This document shows positions 43,456-51,283 of a stretch of DNA of 64,000 nt, one piece after another. Both the position numbers and the translations under genes were made by a program. The notes below the pieces were generated by a model that was not told the DNA's origin, searched no databases, and saw only the letters and a list, made by a program, of their open reading frames with translations. Source of the DNA: Mesorhizobium sp. INR15 (GTDB lineage Bacteria > Pseudomonadota > Alphaproteobacteria > Rhizobiales > Rhizobiaceae); NCBI RefSeq assembly GCF_015500075.1, contig NZ_CP045496.1:2428001-2492000 (forward strand), given 5' to 3'. The stretch's first letter is position 1. Every line of letters starts with the position of its first letter.

Positions 43456-43504
43456 ATGCATGTCGTTGTCCCAAAACCGCTGCGCAGTTTTGGGCGATAT
43501 GCAT
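43456..43504. repeat. Palindromic intergenic repeat, 49 bases
   Basis: ATGCAT, then GTCGTTGT, CCCAAAAC, CGCTGCGCA, GTTTTGGG, CGAT, ATGCAT. The outer six-base and inner eight-base arms are inverted. The form matches a repeat I associate with Mesorhizobium intergenic DNA. Its right end overlaps the stop codon of the next minus-strand gene. Confidence 0.65.
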
Positions 43505-43752
43505 CAGACCGCCGGATTGTCGGCGGCTTCGAGATTGTCTTCGGTGGTGACCCGCTCATGGGTCTCCATCTCATTGCGGATGCGGTATTGCGGCGAGCCG
43601 TCCTTGACCGGCAGCCTGCTCGTGATCTCGAACAGTTCGGCCGTTTTCTGGACGAGGCCGACGCGGCTCTTCATGCGGACGCGCTGGCCAACCGCGAAGA
43701 GATGCGAGGGCGTGTCGTTGCGCGGGCGCGCATTCTGCTGGAAGCGGATCAT
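43504..43752 (-). CDS. Small hypothetical protein, 82 aa
   Basis: An 82-residue cytoplasmic protein, MIRFQQNARPRNDTPSHLFA at the start, then VGQRVRMKSRVGLVQKTAEL and a Glu/Asp-rich tail. The central part, with basic beta strands (QRVRMKSR...YRIRNEMETHERVTTEDNLE), resembles a KOW/SH3-like small barrel, as in several short rhizobial proteins. The ATG overlaps the stop of the upstream gene by 4 bases, so the two are translationally coupled. Confidence 0.6.
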   Translation of the reverse strand: MIRFQQNARPRNDTPSHLFAVGQRVRMKSRVGLVQKTAELFEITSRLPVKDGSPQYRIRNEMETHERVTTEDNLEAADNPAV

Positions 43753-44015
43753 GCGGCATTCTCCCTGTCTTGCCGAAGGGCTGTTTCGAGTTCGGCGTGG
43801 TCGATAGCGACGAGCTGGCTGGTCGGGCTCGTCACCGTCCTTGCCGGCAGATGAATGAAGGTGGCGACGCGTCGCCAGGCAAGCCATGAGAGGCCGTCGA
43901 TAAGCTCTTCATCATGGTCGATGTCATAGTCGCCCGCCGGCAATGTCCCGGCCAGCCCGCCGAGCACGAAAGGTGCCCTGAAATGTGCGATGGAGTGAGT
44001 GGTGCGGGGAGACAT
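43749..44015 (-). CDS. Small hypothetical protein, 88 aa
   Basis: An 88-residue protein: HFRAPFVLGGLAGTLPAGDY, DIDHDEELIDGLSWLAWRRV and LPARTVTSPTSQLVAIDHAE. It is acidic and beta-rich and has no signal. The sequence of hydrophobic strands followed by an acidic loop is recurrent in small rhizobial proteins of unknown role. ATGA overlap with the following gene gives a two-gene unit. Confidence 0.6.
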   Translation of the reverse strand: MSPRTTHSIAHFRAPFVLGGLAGTLPAGDYDIDHDEELIDGLSWLAWRRVATFIHLPARTVTSPTSQLVAIDHAELETALRQDRENAA

Positions 44016-44052
44016 CGTCTTCCTTTGAAGTAAACACGCGGTCGCAAAAGCA

Positions 44053-44080
44053 AAAAAGCGGGGACCAGCCCCGCTTTCCT
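44053..44080 (-). terminator. Terminator of the 44162 cold-shock gene
   Basis: On the minus strand AAGCGGGG, loop, CCCCGCTT and TTTTGCTTTTG, about 80 bases after the stop. Confidence 0.75.
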
Positions 44081-44161
44081 ATTTCCGGCAATCGCGGGAA
44101 ATCAGCCGCTTTCGAGAGCTGCCAGTACATCCGTGGTCAGCGTTCATCGAATTTGGCCGGA

Positions 44162-44368
44162 TCAGATCAGTTGCAGATTGGCGGCCGACTCGCGGCCCTT
44201 GTTGTCGCGCTCAAGCTCGAACCGCAGCTTCTGGCCTTCAGCAAGGCCGGGAAAGCCAGCGCGTTCGAGCGCGCTGACATGAACGAAAACGTCCTTGCCG
44301 CCATCGGCAGGCTGAATGAAGCCAAAGCCCTTCTGGCCGTTGTAGAACTTCACGGCTCCAGTGCTCAT
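44162..44368 (-). CDS. Cold-shock protein, divergent third copy
   Basis: A 68-residue cold-shock domain protein. RNP1 is KGFGFIQPA and RNP2 is VFVHVSALE. It differs clearly from the two copies at 41 kb, with a basic/acidic C-terminus (ERDNKGRESAANLQLI) instead of the GKGPKAVNL ending. It is probably a different subfamily with another temperature or stress response. Upstream is a 330-base AT-rich region. Confidence 0.93.
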   Translation of the reverse strand: MSTGAVKFYNGQKGFGFIQPADGGKDVFVHVSALERAGFPGLAEGQKLRFELERDNKGRESAANLQLI

Positions 44369-44698
44369 GTGGCGTGTCTTTCGAAGAATGAGAAGCGGTC
44401 ACGGAGCGAATATGCCGCGCGCCCGGTATCGATGGTTTGGAATGAGATTGGCGGGTCGAGAACCTCTGACGCCACGAGATGCCAAATCTGGCCCAAATCG
44501 ATATTTGTTATATAGCTCGACGGGGTAATTATTTCAAGAAGATTCCCAAAAAGACCGTGAATTGGCAAAAAAACAGATCGCTATAATTATTTAGAAAAAG
44601 CTGGTAAGCCTCGGAGGCTTTCAAACATGTTATTTGCAGCCCTGCTGGAACTTCGCTCCGGCATCTGCATTTTATTTATTCCTGAAAGGACAAAAGCC
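44369..44698. other. AT-rich intergenic region between a cold-shock gene and a small unknown gene
   Basis: About 330 bases, with an unusually AT-rich core around 44500-44640 (for example ctataattatttagaaaaag at 44581). It likely contains the cold-shock gene promoter and 5' UTR on the minus strand. No gene is supported. Confidence 0.45.
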
Positions 44699-44923
44699 AT
44701 GGTTTCCACCAGAACTTCAAGAGGCATGACCGTGCCGATCAAACCGATCGCTAACCCAGCCGCGACCCACGCCATAGCTATTGGGCTGAACGGCAAGCCG
44801 ATGATCGTCAAATCGGCACGGCTGACCATCAGAAGCGACGAGGCGGCAAGGCGCATGATCGCCGATACCGACGGCACGGTGAGGCGGGCCAGACACGTGG
44901 CGGAGACCAACCGCCTGATTTGA
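44699..44923 (+). CDS. Possible small protein, 74 aa
   Basis: ATG 44699 has AGGAC 7 bases upstream. The protein runs VSTRTSRGMTVPIKPIANPA and ends ARHVAETNRLI, basic and without signal. Codon use and the open frame are consistent with a real gene, but the opposite strand is also open and no homology is recognised. Confidence 0.4.
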   Translation: MVSTRTSRGMTVPIKPIANPAATHAIAIGLNGKPMIVKSARLTIRSDEAARRMIADTDGTVRRARHVAETNRLI

Positions 44924-45113
44924 ACCGGTCGCTGCCAGTGAGGTCCGACTGGGAAGGGGGGCATCGCACTCCACCCTTGAATCTCCATCGCCCATGCCTT
45001 AGGTCCGGCAAGCGGACAAATACGGCAGGTTTCCCATCAACCGAGATCAAAGAAGAGCGGCGGGCGCGGGCGGTTCCAGTTCTGGGGGGCCGCCGCTCGG
45101 CCTCGACCAGCGC

Positions 45114-46748
45114 GTGCAGCAGGCATTGCAACTGCACCAGGCCGGACGCAGGCAAGAGGCCGAGGCGATCTACCGGCAGGTGCTGGCGCAGAAGGCCAAT
45201 CACGCTGCCGCCGCGCATTTCCTCGGATTGCTGCTGCATCAGACCGGGCGCAGCGTCGAGGGTATGGATCTGCTCGAGCAGTCGGTGCGGCTGACTCCGG
45301 ACAATCCGGATTTTCACAACAATCTCGGCACCGTCCTGCGCGACCTTGGCCGTGTGGCTGGAGCCGTCGATTGCTTCCGCAAGGCGGTAGGGCTGCGGCC
45401 GGACCAGCTCGCGGCGCGCGACAATCTTGGCTCTGCGTTGAAGCAACTCGGTCAGTTCGAGGGTGCGGAAGACATCTATCGTGGCACGGTCGGGCGCAAT
45501 CCTTTCCATGTCCGCGCCCGCGTCGGGCTTGCCGAAACGTTGCAGGAGGCTGGCCGGCTGGATGCGGCGCTGGCCGTCTTCCGTGAGGCGCTGACCATCC
45601 GGCCCAAGGACGCCGACCTTCTGCACGGGCTGGGCGTCGGGCTGATGGAAAAGGGCAGGCTCGATGAAGCCGCCGATCTTTTCCGGCAGGCATTGGCGGT
45701 CGATCCCGGCATGGCGCGCGCCTGGCTGATGCTGACGCAAGTGAAGCGCCAGAAGGAGCGCGATGCCGAACTCGCCGGCATGGAAACGCAGCACGCCAAG
45801 GCGCCGGCCGGCAGCCTGGCGCGCATGCAGCTGTCCTTCGGTCTCGGCAAGGCCAATGACGATCTGAAGAACTATGACAGAGCCTTTGATTATTTCGCCG
45901 AAGGCAACGCCATCCGCCGCAAGGGCATCGACTATGATACAGGCAGGACGCGCGCCGAATTCGAGGCGATGAAGGCAACCTTCGATGCCGGCTTTTTCGA
46001 CAAGCACCGGCCAAGCACGATCTCGGACGACACGCCGATCTTTGTCGTGGGCATGCCGCGCTCCGGCACGACGCTGGTCGAGCAGATCATCGCCAGCCAT
46101 CCTCAGGTCTATGGCGCGGGCGAGCTCAGCATCCTGAAGACGGCGGTGGGCAAGCAGTTTCCGCTCACCATGAAGGGCGGCTTCCCCGCAGGGATCGCCG
46201 ACATGCCCGACAAGGCGTTCACCGAAGCCGGCGAGGCCTATCTCGACATGCTGCACGCGCGCTATCCCGGCTTCAAGCATGTCACCGACAAGATGCCGGG
46301 CAATTTCCTGCTCGTCGGCTTCCTGCACCTGATGCTGCCGAAGGCCAAGATCATCCATTGCGCGCGCGATGCGGCGGCGACTTGCCTGTCGATCTACAAG
46401 GTGCATTTCCGCGGCGATAGCCACCGCTACGGCTACGACCTCAGCGAACTCGCCGACTTCCATAATCTCTACACCGACATCATGGCGCATTGGCGCAACG
46501 TGCTGCCTGGCGTGGTGCACGATGTGCGCTACGAGGATTTCGTCGCCGACCAGGAAGGGCAGACACGGGCGCTGATCGACTATCTCGGCTTGCCCTGGGA
46601 CGATGCGGCGCTGTCGTTCCACGAAACCGACCGGCCGGTGCGCACGGCTTCGGCCGCGCAGGTGCGCCAGCCGATGTATCAGGGCTCGGTCGACCTGTGG
46701 AAGCGCTATGGCGACCGTCTGAAGCCGCTGCTCGACAGGCTGGACTGA
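45114..46748 (+). CDS. TPR-repeat sulfotransferase
   Basis: A 544-residue fusion. Residues ~1-215 hold five or six TPR repeats (ALQLHQAGRRQEAEAIYRQV; LFRQALAVDPGMARAW). The sulfotransferase domain follows, with the PAPS 5'-phosphosulfate loop VVGMPRSGTTLVEQIIASH at about 311 and the 3'-phosphate region HCARDAAATCLSIYKVHF. It would transfer sulfate to protein or glycan hydroxyls. No ATG starts the frame: the first start codon in the open frame is GTG 45114 without a clear ribosome site, although the frame is open back to 45003. The start is therefore uncertain. Confidence 0.85.
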   Translation: MQQALQLHQAGRRQEAEAIYRQVLAQKANHAAAAHFLGLLLHQTGRSVEGMDLLEQSVRLTPDNPDFHNNLGTVLRDLGRVAGAVDCFRKAVGLRPDQLAARDNLGSALKQLGQFEGAEDIYRGTVGRNPFHVRARVGLAETLQEAGRLDAALAVFREALTIRPKDADLLHGLGVGLMEKGRLDEAADLFRQALAVDPGMARAWLMLTQVKRQKERDAELAGMETQHAKAPAGSLARMQLSFGLGKANDDLKNYDRAFDYFAEGNAIRRKGIDYDTGRTRAEFEAMKATFDAGFFDKHRPSTISDDTPIFVVGMPRSGTTLVEQIIASHPQVYGAGELSILKTAVGKQFPLTMKGGFPAGIADMPDKAFTEAGEAYLDMLHARYPGFKHVTDKMPGNFLLVGFLHLMLPKAKIIHCARDAAATCLSIYKVHFRGDSHRYGYDLSELADFHNLYTDIMAHWRNVLPGVVHDVRYEDFVADQEGQTRALIDYLGLPWDDAALSFHETDRPVRTASAAQVRQPMYQGSVDLWKRYGDRLKPLLDRLD

Positions 46749-46760
46749 ACAGTCAGGCTG

Positions 46761-47114
46761 CTACAATTCCATGAAAGGCTTGAAGCCGCCGAAGATCATG
46801 CGCTTGGCGTCGAACGGCATGGTCCCCCAGTCGGGTTTCAAACGCGGGTCGGCCATCACCTTGGCCATCACCGCATCGCGACTCTGCCTCGATTCATAGA
46901 CCACCCAGGCGAAGACGACGATCTCGTCGTCCTTGGCCTGTACGGCACGTGGAAACGAGGTCAGCTCGCCATAGGGCACGTCGTCGCCGATGCATTCGAC
47001 ATAAGAGAGCGCACCGTGTTCCATCCATATGGGGCCGGTGAGGTTGGCCAGTTTCTTGTAATCGTCGAGATTTGCCGTGGGCACGGCGAGCACGAAGCCA
47101 TCGACATAGGACAT
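46761..47114 (-). CDS. DUF1428 family protein
   Basis: A 117-residue ferredoxin-like-fold protein. MSYVDGFVLAVPTANLDDYK and CIGDDVPYGELTSFPRAVQA, then DEIVVFAWVVYESRQSRDAV match DUF1428, a family related to EthD/ABM-type dimeric alpha-beta barrels of unknown function. AGGAGACTGCC precedes the ATG at 47114. Downstream codons of the same frame before this ATG lie within the intergenic repeat and are ignored. Confidence 0.88.
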   Translation of the reverse strand: MSYVDGFVLAVPTANLDDYKKLANLTGPIWMEHGALSYVECIGDDVPYGELTSFPRAVQAKDDEIVVFAWVVYESRQSRDAVMAKVMADPRLKPDWGTMPFDAKRMIFGGFKPFMEL

Positions 47115-47141
47115 GGCAGTCTCCTGTTTATACAGCGATCT

Positions 47142-47293
47142 CCCTTCTCCCCCTGTGGGAGAAGGTGGCCGAGCGAAGCTCGGTCGGATGAGGGGTGCTC
47201 CAGCTAGCGCCAAGTTACCCCTCACCCGGATTGCCAACCGAGTTGCGAAGGGCAACTCGGGGCAATCCGACCTCTCCCACAAGGGGAGAGGTA
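47142..47293. repeat. Mosaic palindromic intergenic repeat, copy 2
   Basis: Starts CCCTTCTCCCCCTGTGGGAG and ends CTCTCCCACAAGGGGAGAGG. Internal small palindromes: CCGAGCGAAGCTCGG and CCGAGTTGCGAAGGGCAACTCGG-like arms. The first ~60 bases, through GGTCGGATGAGGGGTG, are almost identical to copy 3 at 54453. It lies between the DUF1428 and VOC genes. Confidence 0.8.
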
Positions 47294-47300
47294 AGAGGGT

Positions 47301-47726
47301 TCAGGCCTTCACCGGCGCATTCATTGCCCAGGTCACGCCGAAGGGGTCGCGCAGCTGGCCCCAGCGGTCGCCCCAGAACATGACCTGCAGCGGCACGACT
47401 TCCGTGCAGCCGGCGCCTATGGCGCGCTTCCACCAGGTTTCGATCGTGTCGTCCTGGAGATGCAGCTGCATGGTGTAGCCCTGCGGGTCCTGATGCGGAT
47501 GGCCGTGCTCGGGATAGGCGTCGCCCAGCATCAGCGTCGAGCCGTTGATGTGGAGATGGACGTGCATGGTGCGGCCTTTTTCATCCGCCGGATAGGAAAA
47601 CACCTGCTCGGCACCAAAGGCCTTGGCGTAGAAGTCGGCCGCCTTGAAGGCGCCGTCCACTTGCAGGTAGGGGGTCAATCCACCAAGCACTTTCACTGCC
47701 GGCTGAACGGGGGTCTGGTCGGTCAT
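47301..47726 (-). CDS. VOC-family protein (PhnB/glyoxalase-like)
   Basis: A 141-residue vicinal-oxygen-chelate fold protein. GGLTPYLQVDGAFKAADFYA, HVHLHINGSTLMLGDAYPEH and LQVMFWGDRWGQLRDPFGVT are the PhnB-like/DUF1428-neighbour pattern. Such proteins may be dimeric dioxygenases or antibiotic-binding proteins; the substrate is unknown. It shares orientation with DUF1428 but is separated by the mosaic repeat. Confidence 0.88.
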   Translation of the reverse strand: MTDQTPVQPAVKVLGGLTPYLQVDGAFKAADFYAKAFGAEQVFSYPADEKGRTMHVHLHINGSTLMLGDAYPEHGHPHQDPQGYTMQLHLQDDTIETWWKRAIGAGCTEVVPLQVMFWGDRWGQLRDPFGVTWAMNAPVKA

Positions 47727-47965
47727 CTCTTGTTCCTCTTTGCGTTTGGTTTGGCCTTGCGACCATAGGACGAACGAGGCATCGGCGATCCTACATGGCC
47801 GAGAAGATTTTTCCTCGCGGGCAGACGGACCAGACAGGCACCTTCGGGACGAAGAGACGCGCGAAATGAACTTGCGTCGGCGGCGCCCAATCAGAGCGCA
47901 ATTCTCGCTGCGCGCGGGCTAGAAAAAGGTGACCACACTCTGTCTCCTCAAACCACGAGACGACA
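47727..47965. promoter_or_regulatory. Divergent region, VOC gene / GST gene
   Basis: About 240 bases. It holds two divergent promoters that cannot be defined by eye. No gene or hairpin of note. Confidence 0.35.
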
Positions 47966-48580
47966 ATGATCCTCTACTACCAGACCCACTCGCCCTTCGC
48001 GCGCAAGGCGCTCGTCTTCGCGCACGAGGTTGGCATTGCCGACCGGCTTGAAGTCATTCATCACGAGACCAGCCCGACCTCGCGCAACGCGCAGGTCTAT
48101 GCCGAAAATCCACTCGGCAAAGTGCCGGTGCTGCTGCGCCCCGACGCTTCAGCGATCTTCGATTCCGATGTCATCTGCGCCTATCTCGACACGCTGCATG
48201 AGGGCCGCAAGCTGGTGCCGCAAGACGGTGAGACGCGCTGGCAAGCGTTGCGGTTGCAGTCGGTCGCCCAAGGCCTGGCGCAGGCGGGCATTGCCTTGCG
48301 CTGGGAGACGGAAAGGCGGCCTGAGAAGCTGCGCTATGGCGCTCTTGCCGACGGTTTCAGGGAAAAAATCGAGGCCAGCTACGACTGGATCGAGGGCACA
48401 CTGGATGACACCGAGCCGCTGCATGTCGGCCACATAGCACTCGCCACCACGCTGTCCTGGATGGCGTTCCGCCAGCTTCCGCCTTTTCGCTCGCGAACGA
48501 GGCTGGCGCGCTGGTTCGAGGCTTTCGAGATGCGCGCGTCGATGCAGGCGACGCCACTTTCGGGCGATACGCATGATTGA
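47966..48580 (+). CDS. Glutathione S-transferase-like protein
   Basis: A 204-residue GST. The N-terminal thioredoxin-like domain (ILYYQTHSPFARKALVFAHE) has Ser9 as likely catalytic residue, then NPLGKVPVLLR with the cis-Pro and FDSDVICAYL for glutathione gamma-Glu contact. The C-terminal helical domain follows. It may detoxify electrophiles or act in reductive dehalogenation. No partner gene is adjacent. Confidence 0.88.
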   Translation: MILYYQTHSPFARKALVFAHEVGIADRLEVIHHETSPTSRNAQVYAENPLGKVPVLLRPDASAIFDSDVICAYLDTLHEGRKLVPQDGETRWQALRLQSVAQGLAQAGIALRWETERRPEKLRYGALADGFREKIEASYDWIEGTLDDTEPLHVGHIALATTLSWMAFRQLPPFRSRTRLARWFEAFEMRASMQATPLSGDTHD

Positions 48581-48606
48581 CCCGCGGCCGTCTCGTGGCG
48601 CGCCAG

Positions 48607-48777
48607 TCAGGAAGATTTGCGGATACGCGGGTTCTGCCGCGCATCGAGGATTTCAGGCCAGCCGATGTCCTTGCGCAAATCGAGCGGCAGGGAGAGCAGG
48701 GCGCGTTCGCTGAGGTAGCGGGCGCGGGAGGCGGAATACCGGGTCGCGATGCGGCCGATGGATGACAGGATCAGCAT
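48607..48777 (-). CDS. DUF1127 small protein
   Basis: A 56-residue protein, MLILSSIGRIATRYSASRAR, then YLSERALLSLPLDLRKDIGW and an Arg/Lys-rich end. It fits the DUF1127 (YjiS-like) pattern RAxxELxxLxDxxLxDIG. Members in rhizobia bind RNA and influence phosphate and carbon metabolism. ATG 48777 has AAGGAG 7 bases upstream; the earlier ATG at 48783 is too close to it. It converges on the GST gene. Confidence 0.8.
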   Translation of the reverse strand: MLILSSIGRIATRYSASRARYLSERALLSLPLDLRKDIGWPEILDARQNPRIRKSS

Positions 48778-48884
48778 TGTCATTCTCCTTGATGACGCCG
48801 GCATCAGCGTGCCGGCATCCCAAGGACGTGGCGCGGGGTCTCGACCCGACAGACCGCCGAATTTTTTCCACGTTATAGGAGTGT

Positions 48885-49274
48885 TCAAATCACCGAGGCC
48901 GCCAGGGCGGTGTCGTAATACTCCACCATCTCGACGATCTTGCCGTCGCGAATGGTCCAGAAATTGGCGGCGCGCATGACGAATTCCTTGCCGGTGGTAC
49001 GGCGGGTCAGATGGAGTTCGACCTGTGCCGCGACCTTGTCGCCGCCATCGATGATTTCGCCTGGCACGAAACGCCGGTACTCGAACTGGCCGTCAAGCGC
49101 CATCAGCCGGGCTAGAAACTCCTGCTTGCCTCTGGCGACGCCGGCATGGTGCGAATGCGCCTCATCGGCGATCCAGCGAAAGACGACATTGTCGGCGCAG
49201 TGCGCGAGCGCACCCTCGATGTCGCGATTCGCGTAGGCTTTGTAGAGATCCATGACGATGTCGGCGCCACGCAT
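48885..49274 (-). CDS. NTF2-like (SnoaL) protein
   Basis: A 129-residue NTF2-like protein: VMDLYKAYANRDIEGALAHC, FRWIADEAHSHHAGVARGKQ and FVMRAANFWTIRDGKIVEMV, EYYDTALA. The pattern of a conical barrel with a polar pocket matches SnoaL-like/ketosteroid-isomerase-like proteins. The pocket might bind a small hydrophobic molecule, but no catalytic pair is certain. It is preceded by GGGAGGGG at 7 bases. Confidence 0.85.
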   Translation of the reverse strand: MRGADIVMDLYKAYANRDIEGALAHCADNVVFRWIADEAHSHHAGVARGKQEFLARLMALDGQFEYRRFVPGEIIDGGDKVAAQVELHLTRRTTGKEFVMRAANFWTIRDGKIVEMVEYYDTALAASVI

Positions 49275-49338
49275 GACCGGTTCCCCTCCCTGGGTTGAGG
49301 CGTGGCAGGATGCGCCTTTTCCGATAAACGGGAAAGCG

Positions 49339-49371
49339 TGACGGGCCGGACCCGCGAGGCCCGGCCGTCAT
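49339..49371 (-). terminator. Possible terminator or stabilising hairpin of the ABC-F gene
   Basis: TGACGGGCCGG and CCGGCCGTCA with a ~10-base loop, 8 bases after the ABC-F stop on the minus strand. No T-run follows, so the effect on transcription is uncertain. Confidence 0.45.
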
Positions 49372-49378
49372 CAAAGCC

Positions 49379-50905
49379 TCAGCCACCGGCTTCCGCTACC
49401 GAACGGAAGAAGTCTTCCGGACTGTCGACTTCGGTCAGCCGCCGTTTCTCGATCAGCCAGAAGCGGTTGCCGATGGCGCGGATGAAGGAGCGGTCATGCG
49501 AGGCGAGCACGCAGCTTGCCTGATGCTTCAGCAACTCCTCTTCCAGCGCTTCCTGGCCGTCGATGTCGAGGTGGTTGGTCGGCTCGTCGAGCAGGTAGAA
49601 GTTGGGATTGGCGAGCCGCAGCGCCAGCATCATCAGCCTTGCTTTCTGTCCACCCGACAGCACGCCGATCTTGCGCTCCTGCATGTCGATGCTGACGCCG
49701 GCACCGGCGAGCAGCGAACGCGCACGCTGTTCGCCGACATCGTAACGGCGTGAGACCATGGCCAGCGGCGTATCGTCACCGCTGATGCCCGAGAGCGCCT
49801 GGTCGCTATAGCCAAGCACAGTCGATGGCGTCACCTTCACATTCTGCACCATCTCAGGGTCGGCGATGGCGTTGCGGATCAAGGTGACGAATCGCGACTT
49901 GCCGACGCCGTTGCGGCCGAGCAGCACGATGCGATCGCCCTGGCAGATGTGGCGCTTGCCGGTCCTGAACAGCAGCGTGCCGTCAGGCGTTTCCACCGCC
50001 GCGTCCTCCAGCGTGATCAGCACCTTGGCATGGGTGCCGCGATTGGCGAGCTTGATCGCACCGGCCGATTTCTCGCGGTGCGCCGGGTTCGCCGCTTCCT
50101 CCAGCTTCTCCGCGCGCTGGTTCAACTGCTTGGTCTTGACGGTCAGCAGGTCGCTGCCCGAATTGATACCGATGTTGTTGAGCTTGGCCGCCTGCCGGCG
50201 CAATTGCTGCGCCACCTTCATGTCGCGCTGGAACTTGCGTTCGGTCGAGGCATCGACCTCATCCAGCGCATCCCTGGCCCGTGAATAGGGCAAGGCAAAC
50301 ACTGGCGACTGTTCCGGGCGCAGGAACAGCGTCCGGTTGGTGACGGCGTCGAGGAAGGCGCGGTCGTGGCTGGCGATGATGACAGGCACTTCGCGCGGCA
50401 AGGTGTTCAGCCAGGCTTCCAGCTGGCTGATTCTGGCGAGGTCGAGATGATTGGTCGGCTCGTCGAGCAGCAGCACATCCGGGTCGGTGACCCAGACGCG
50501 CGCGATCAGCGCCAGCCTTTGCCAGCCGCCGCTCAGCGCCTGCATCTGCCGTTCGCGCATCGGCTCCGGCACGTCGAGGGAATCGAGAACGATATCGACC
50601 CGCCAAAGCTCGCTGTCGGCCTGCTCCGGCGGCAAGGCATCGGCCACCGCCTGATAGAATGTGCGGCTGAAAAGGGCTGGGGGAACGGACTGCTCGACAT
50701 AGCCGACGCGCAGGCCGCGTGTGCGGGTGATGTCGCCGGCCGTCGGTTCGAACTCGCCGGTCAGGCATTTGAGCAAAGTGGATTTACCGCGCCCATTGGC
50801 GGCGACAATGCCGAGCCGGTCGCCGGTGCCAATGGTGAGGTCGAGGTTGGCGAAGAGCGGCGCACTCATGGTGACGCCGAGGGATTTGAGGCTGATCAGG
50901 GCCAT
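49379..50905 (-). CDS. ABC-F ATPase (antibiotic-resistance/translation-factor type)
   Basis: A 508-residue soluble protein with two tandem ABC domains and no membrane helices, so it is an ABC-F factor acting on the ribosome. NBD1: Walker A NGRGKSTLLK, signature LSGGWQRLALIAR and Walker B DVLLLDEPTNHLD. NBD2: NGVGKS, LSGGQKARLMMLALR and FYLLDEPTNHLD. The linker between (~residues 220-300) is charged and helical, as in target-protection proteins. A candidate leader peptide and hairpins upstream suggest drug- or stall-induced expression. ATG 50905 is in a weak ribosome-site context (AGAGAAA). Confidence 0.9.
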   Translation of the reverse strand: MALISLKSLGVTMSAPLFANLDLTIGTGDRLGIVAANGRGKSTLLKCLTGEFEPTAGDITRTRGLRVGYVEQSVPPALFSRTFYQAVADALPPEQADSELWRVDIVLDSLDVPEPMRERQMQALSGGWQRLALIARVWVTDPDVLLLDEPTNHLDLARISQLEAWLNTLPREVPVIIASHDRAFLDAVTNRTLFLRPEQSPVFALPYSRARDALDEVDASTERKFQRDMKVAQQLRRQAAKLNNIGINSGSDLLTVKTKQLNQRAEKLEEAANPAHREKSAGAIKLANRGTHAKVLITLEDAAVETPDGTLLFRTGKRHICQGDRIVLLGRNGVGKSRFVTLIRNAIADPEMVQNVKVTPSTVLGYSDQALSGISGDDTPLAMVSRRYDVGEQRARSLLAGAGVSIDMQERKIGVLSGGQKARLMMLALRLANPNFYLLDEPTNHLDIDGQEALEEELLKHQASCVLASHDRSFIRAIGNRFWLIEKRRLTEVDSPEDFFRSVAEAGG

Positions 50906-51283
50906 GTTGATTTCTCTGGTCTGTCCGGAGGCGTACTCCGGTTCAATGCACTTTGTCGGTGCGCGTGCCGGCATCAGGCTCGGCGTTGCACACCACGAAG
51001 GGCAGACCAAAAAATCGAAGCGGGAAAAACCCGGACCGTCCCTGGTCAGCCCTGCAAGCTAGCTCGCAGGGCAGAAATCGGGCCACGCTGACGATGGTGA
51101 CGAAAAAACGTAAACACGTGAGCCCTCCTTTCGAGACGTTTGATGTGGCGAGGCGATTACACCAAAGGCGGGGGCGATGGCAAGGGGAGCGTGGTTTGCA
51201 CGACATTTTGAATTCCGTGCCGCCGCTGTCATATAACATTTTGAAACCCGGCGACTGCGGAGGAGGGTGACATCACGTCTAAT
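50906..51283 (-). promoter_or_regulatory. Leader region of the ABC-F gene with attenuator-like hairpins
   Basis: 378 bases between divergent ABC-F and sigma-factor genes. On the minus strand it holds, in order, the leader ORF (51117-51046), a stem GCCCTGCGAG/CTTGCAGGGC over its last codons (51049-51072), CGGGTTTTTCCCG then CTTCGATTTTTT (about 51012-51034), and CCGGAG-TACGC-CTCCGG (50925-50941) before the ABC-F start. TGGTCTG just after the T-run can pair with CAGACCA next to the ABC-F ribosome site. This layout looks like transcriptional or translational attenuation. Confidence 0.6.
51046..51117 (-). CDS. Candidate leader peptide of the ABC-F gene, 23 aa
   Basis: GTG 51117 to TGA 51046. The ribosome site AAGGAGGG lies 5 bases upstream and is the strongest in the region. 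The peptide starts MFTFFRHHRQRGPISALRAS and ends LQG. Basic and aromatic residues early, then Pro and small residues, suit a ribosome-stalling peptide. Its last codons form one arm of a 10-base stem. It is not long enough to be a conventional gene; the role as a drug-sensing leader is inferred from position. Confidence 0.55.
   Translation of the reverse strand: MFTFFRHHRQRGPISALRASLQG

Noticed and set aside
44829..46622. Open frame of 597 codons opposite the TPR-sulfotransferase
   Set aside because: Sulfotransferase and TPR motifs are on the plus strand; the antisense product has no domain and reflects high-GC third-position bias.
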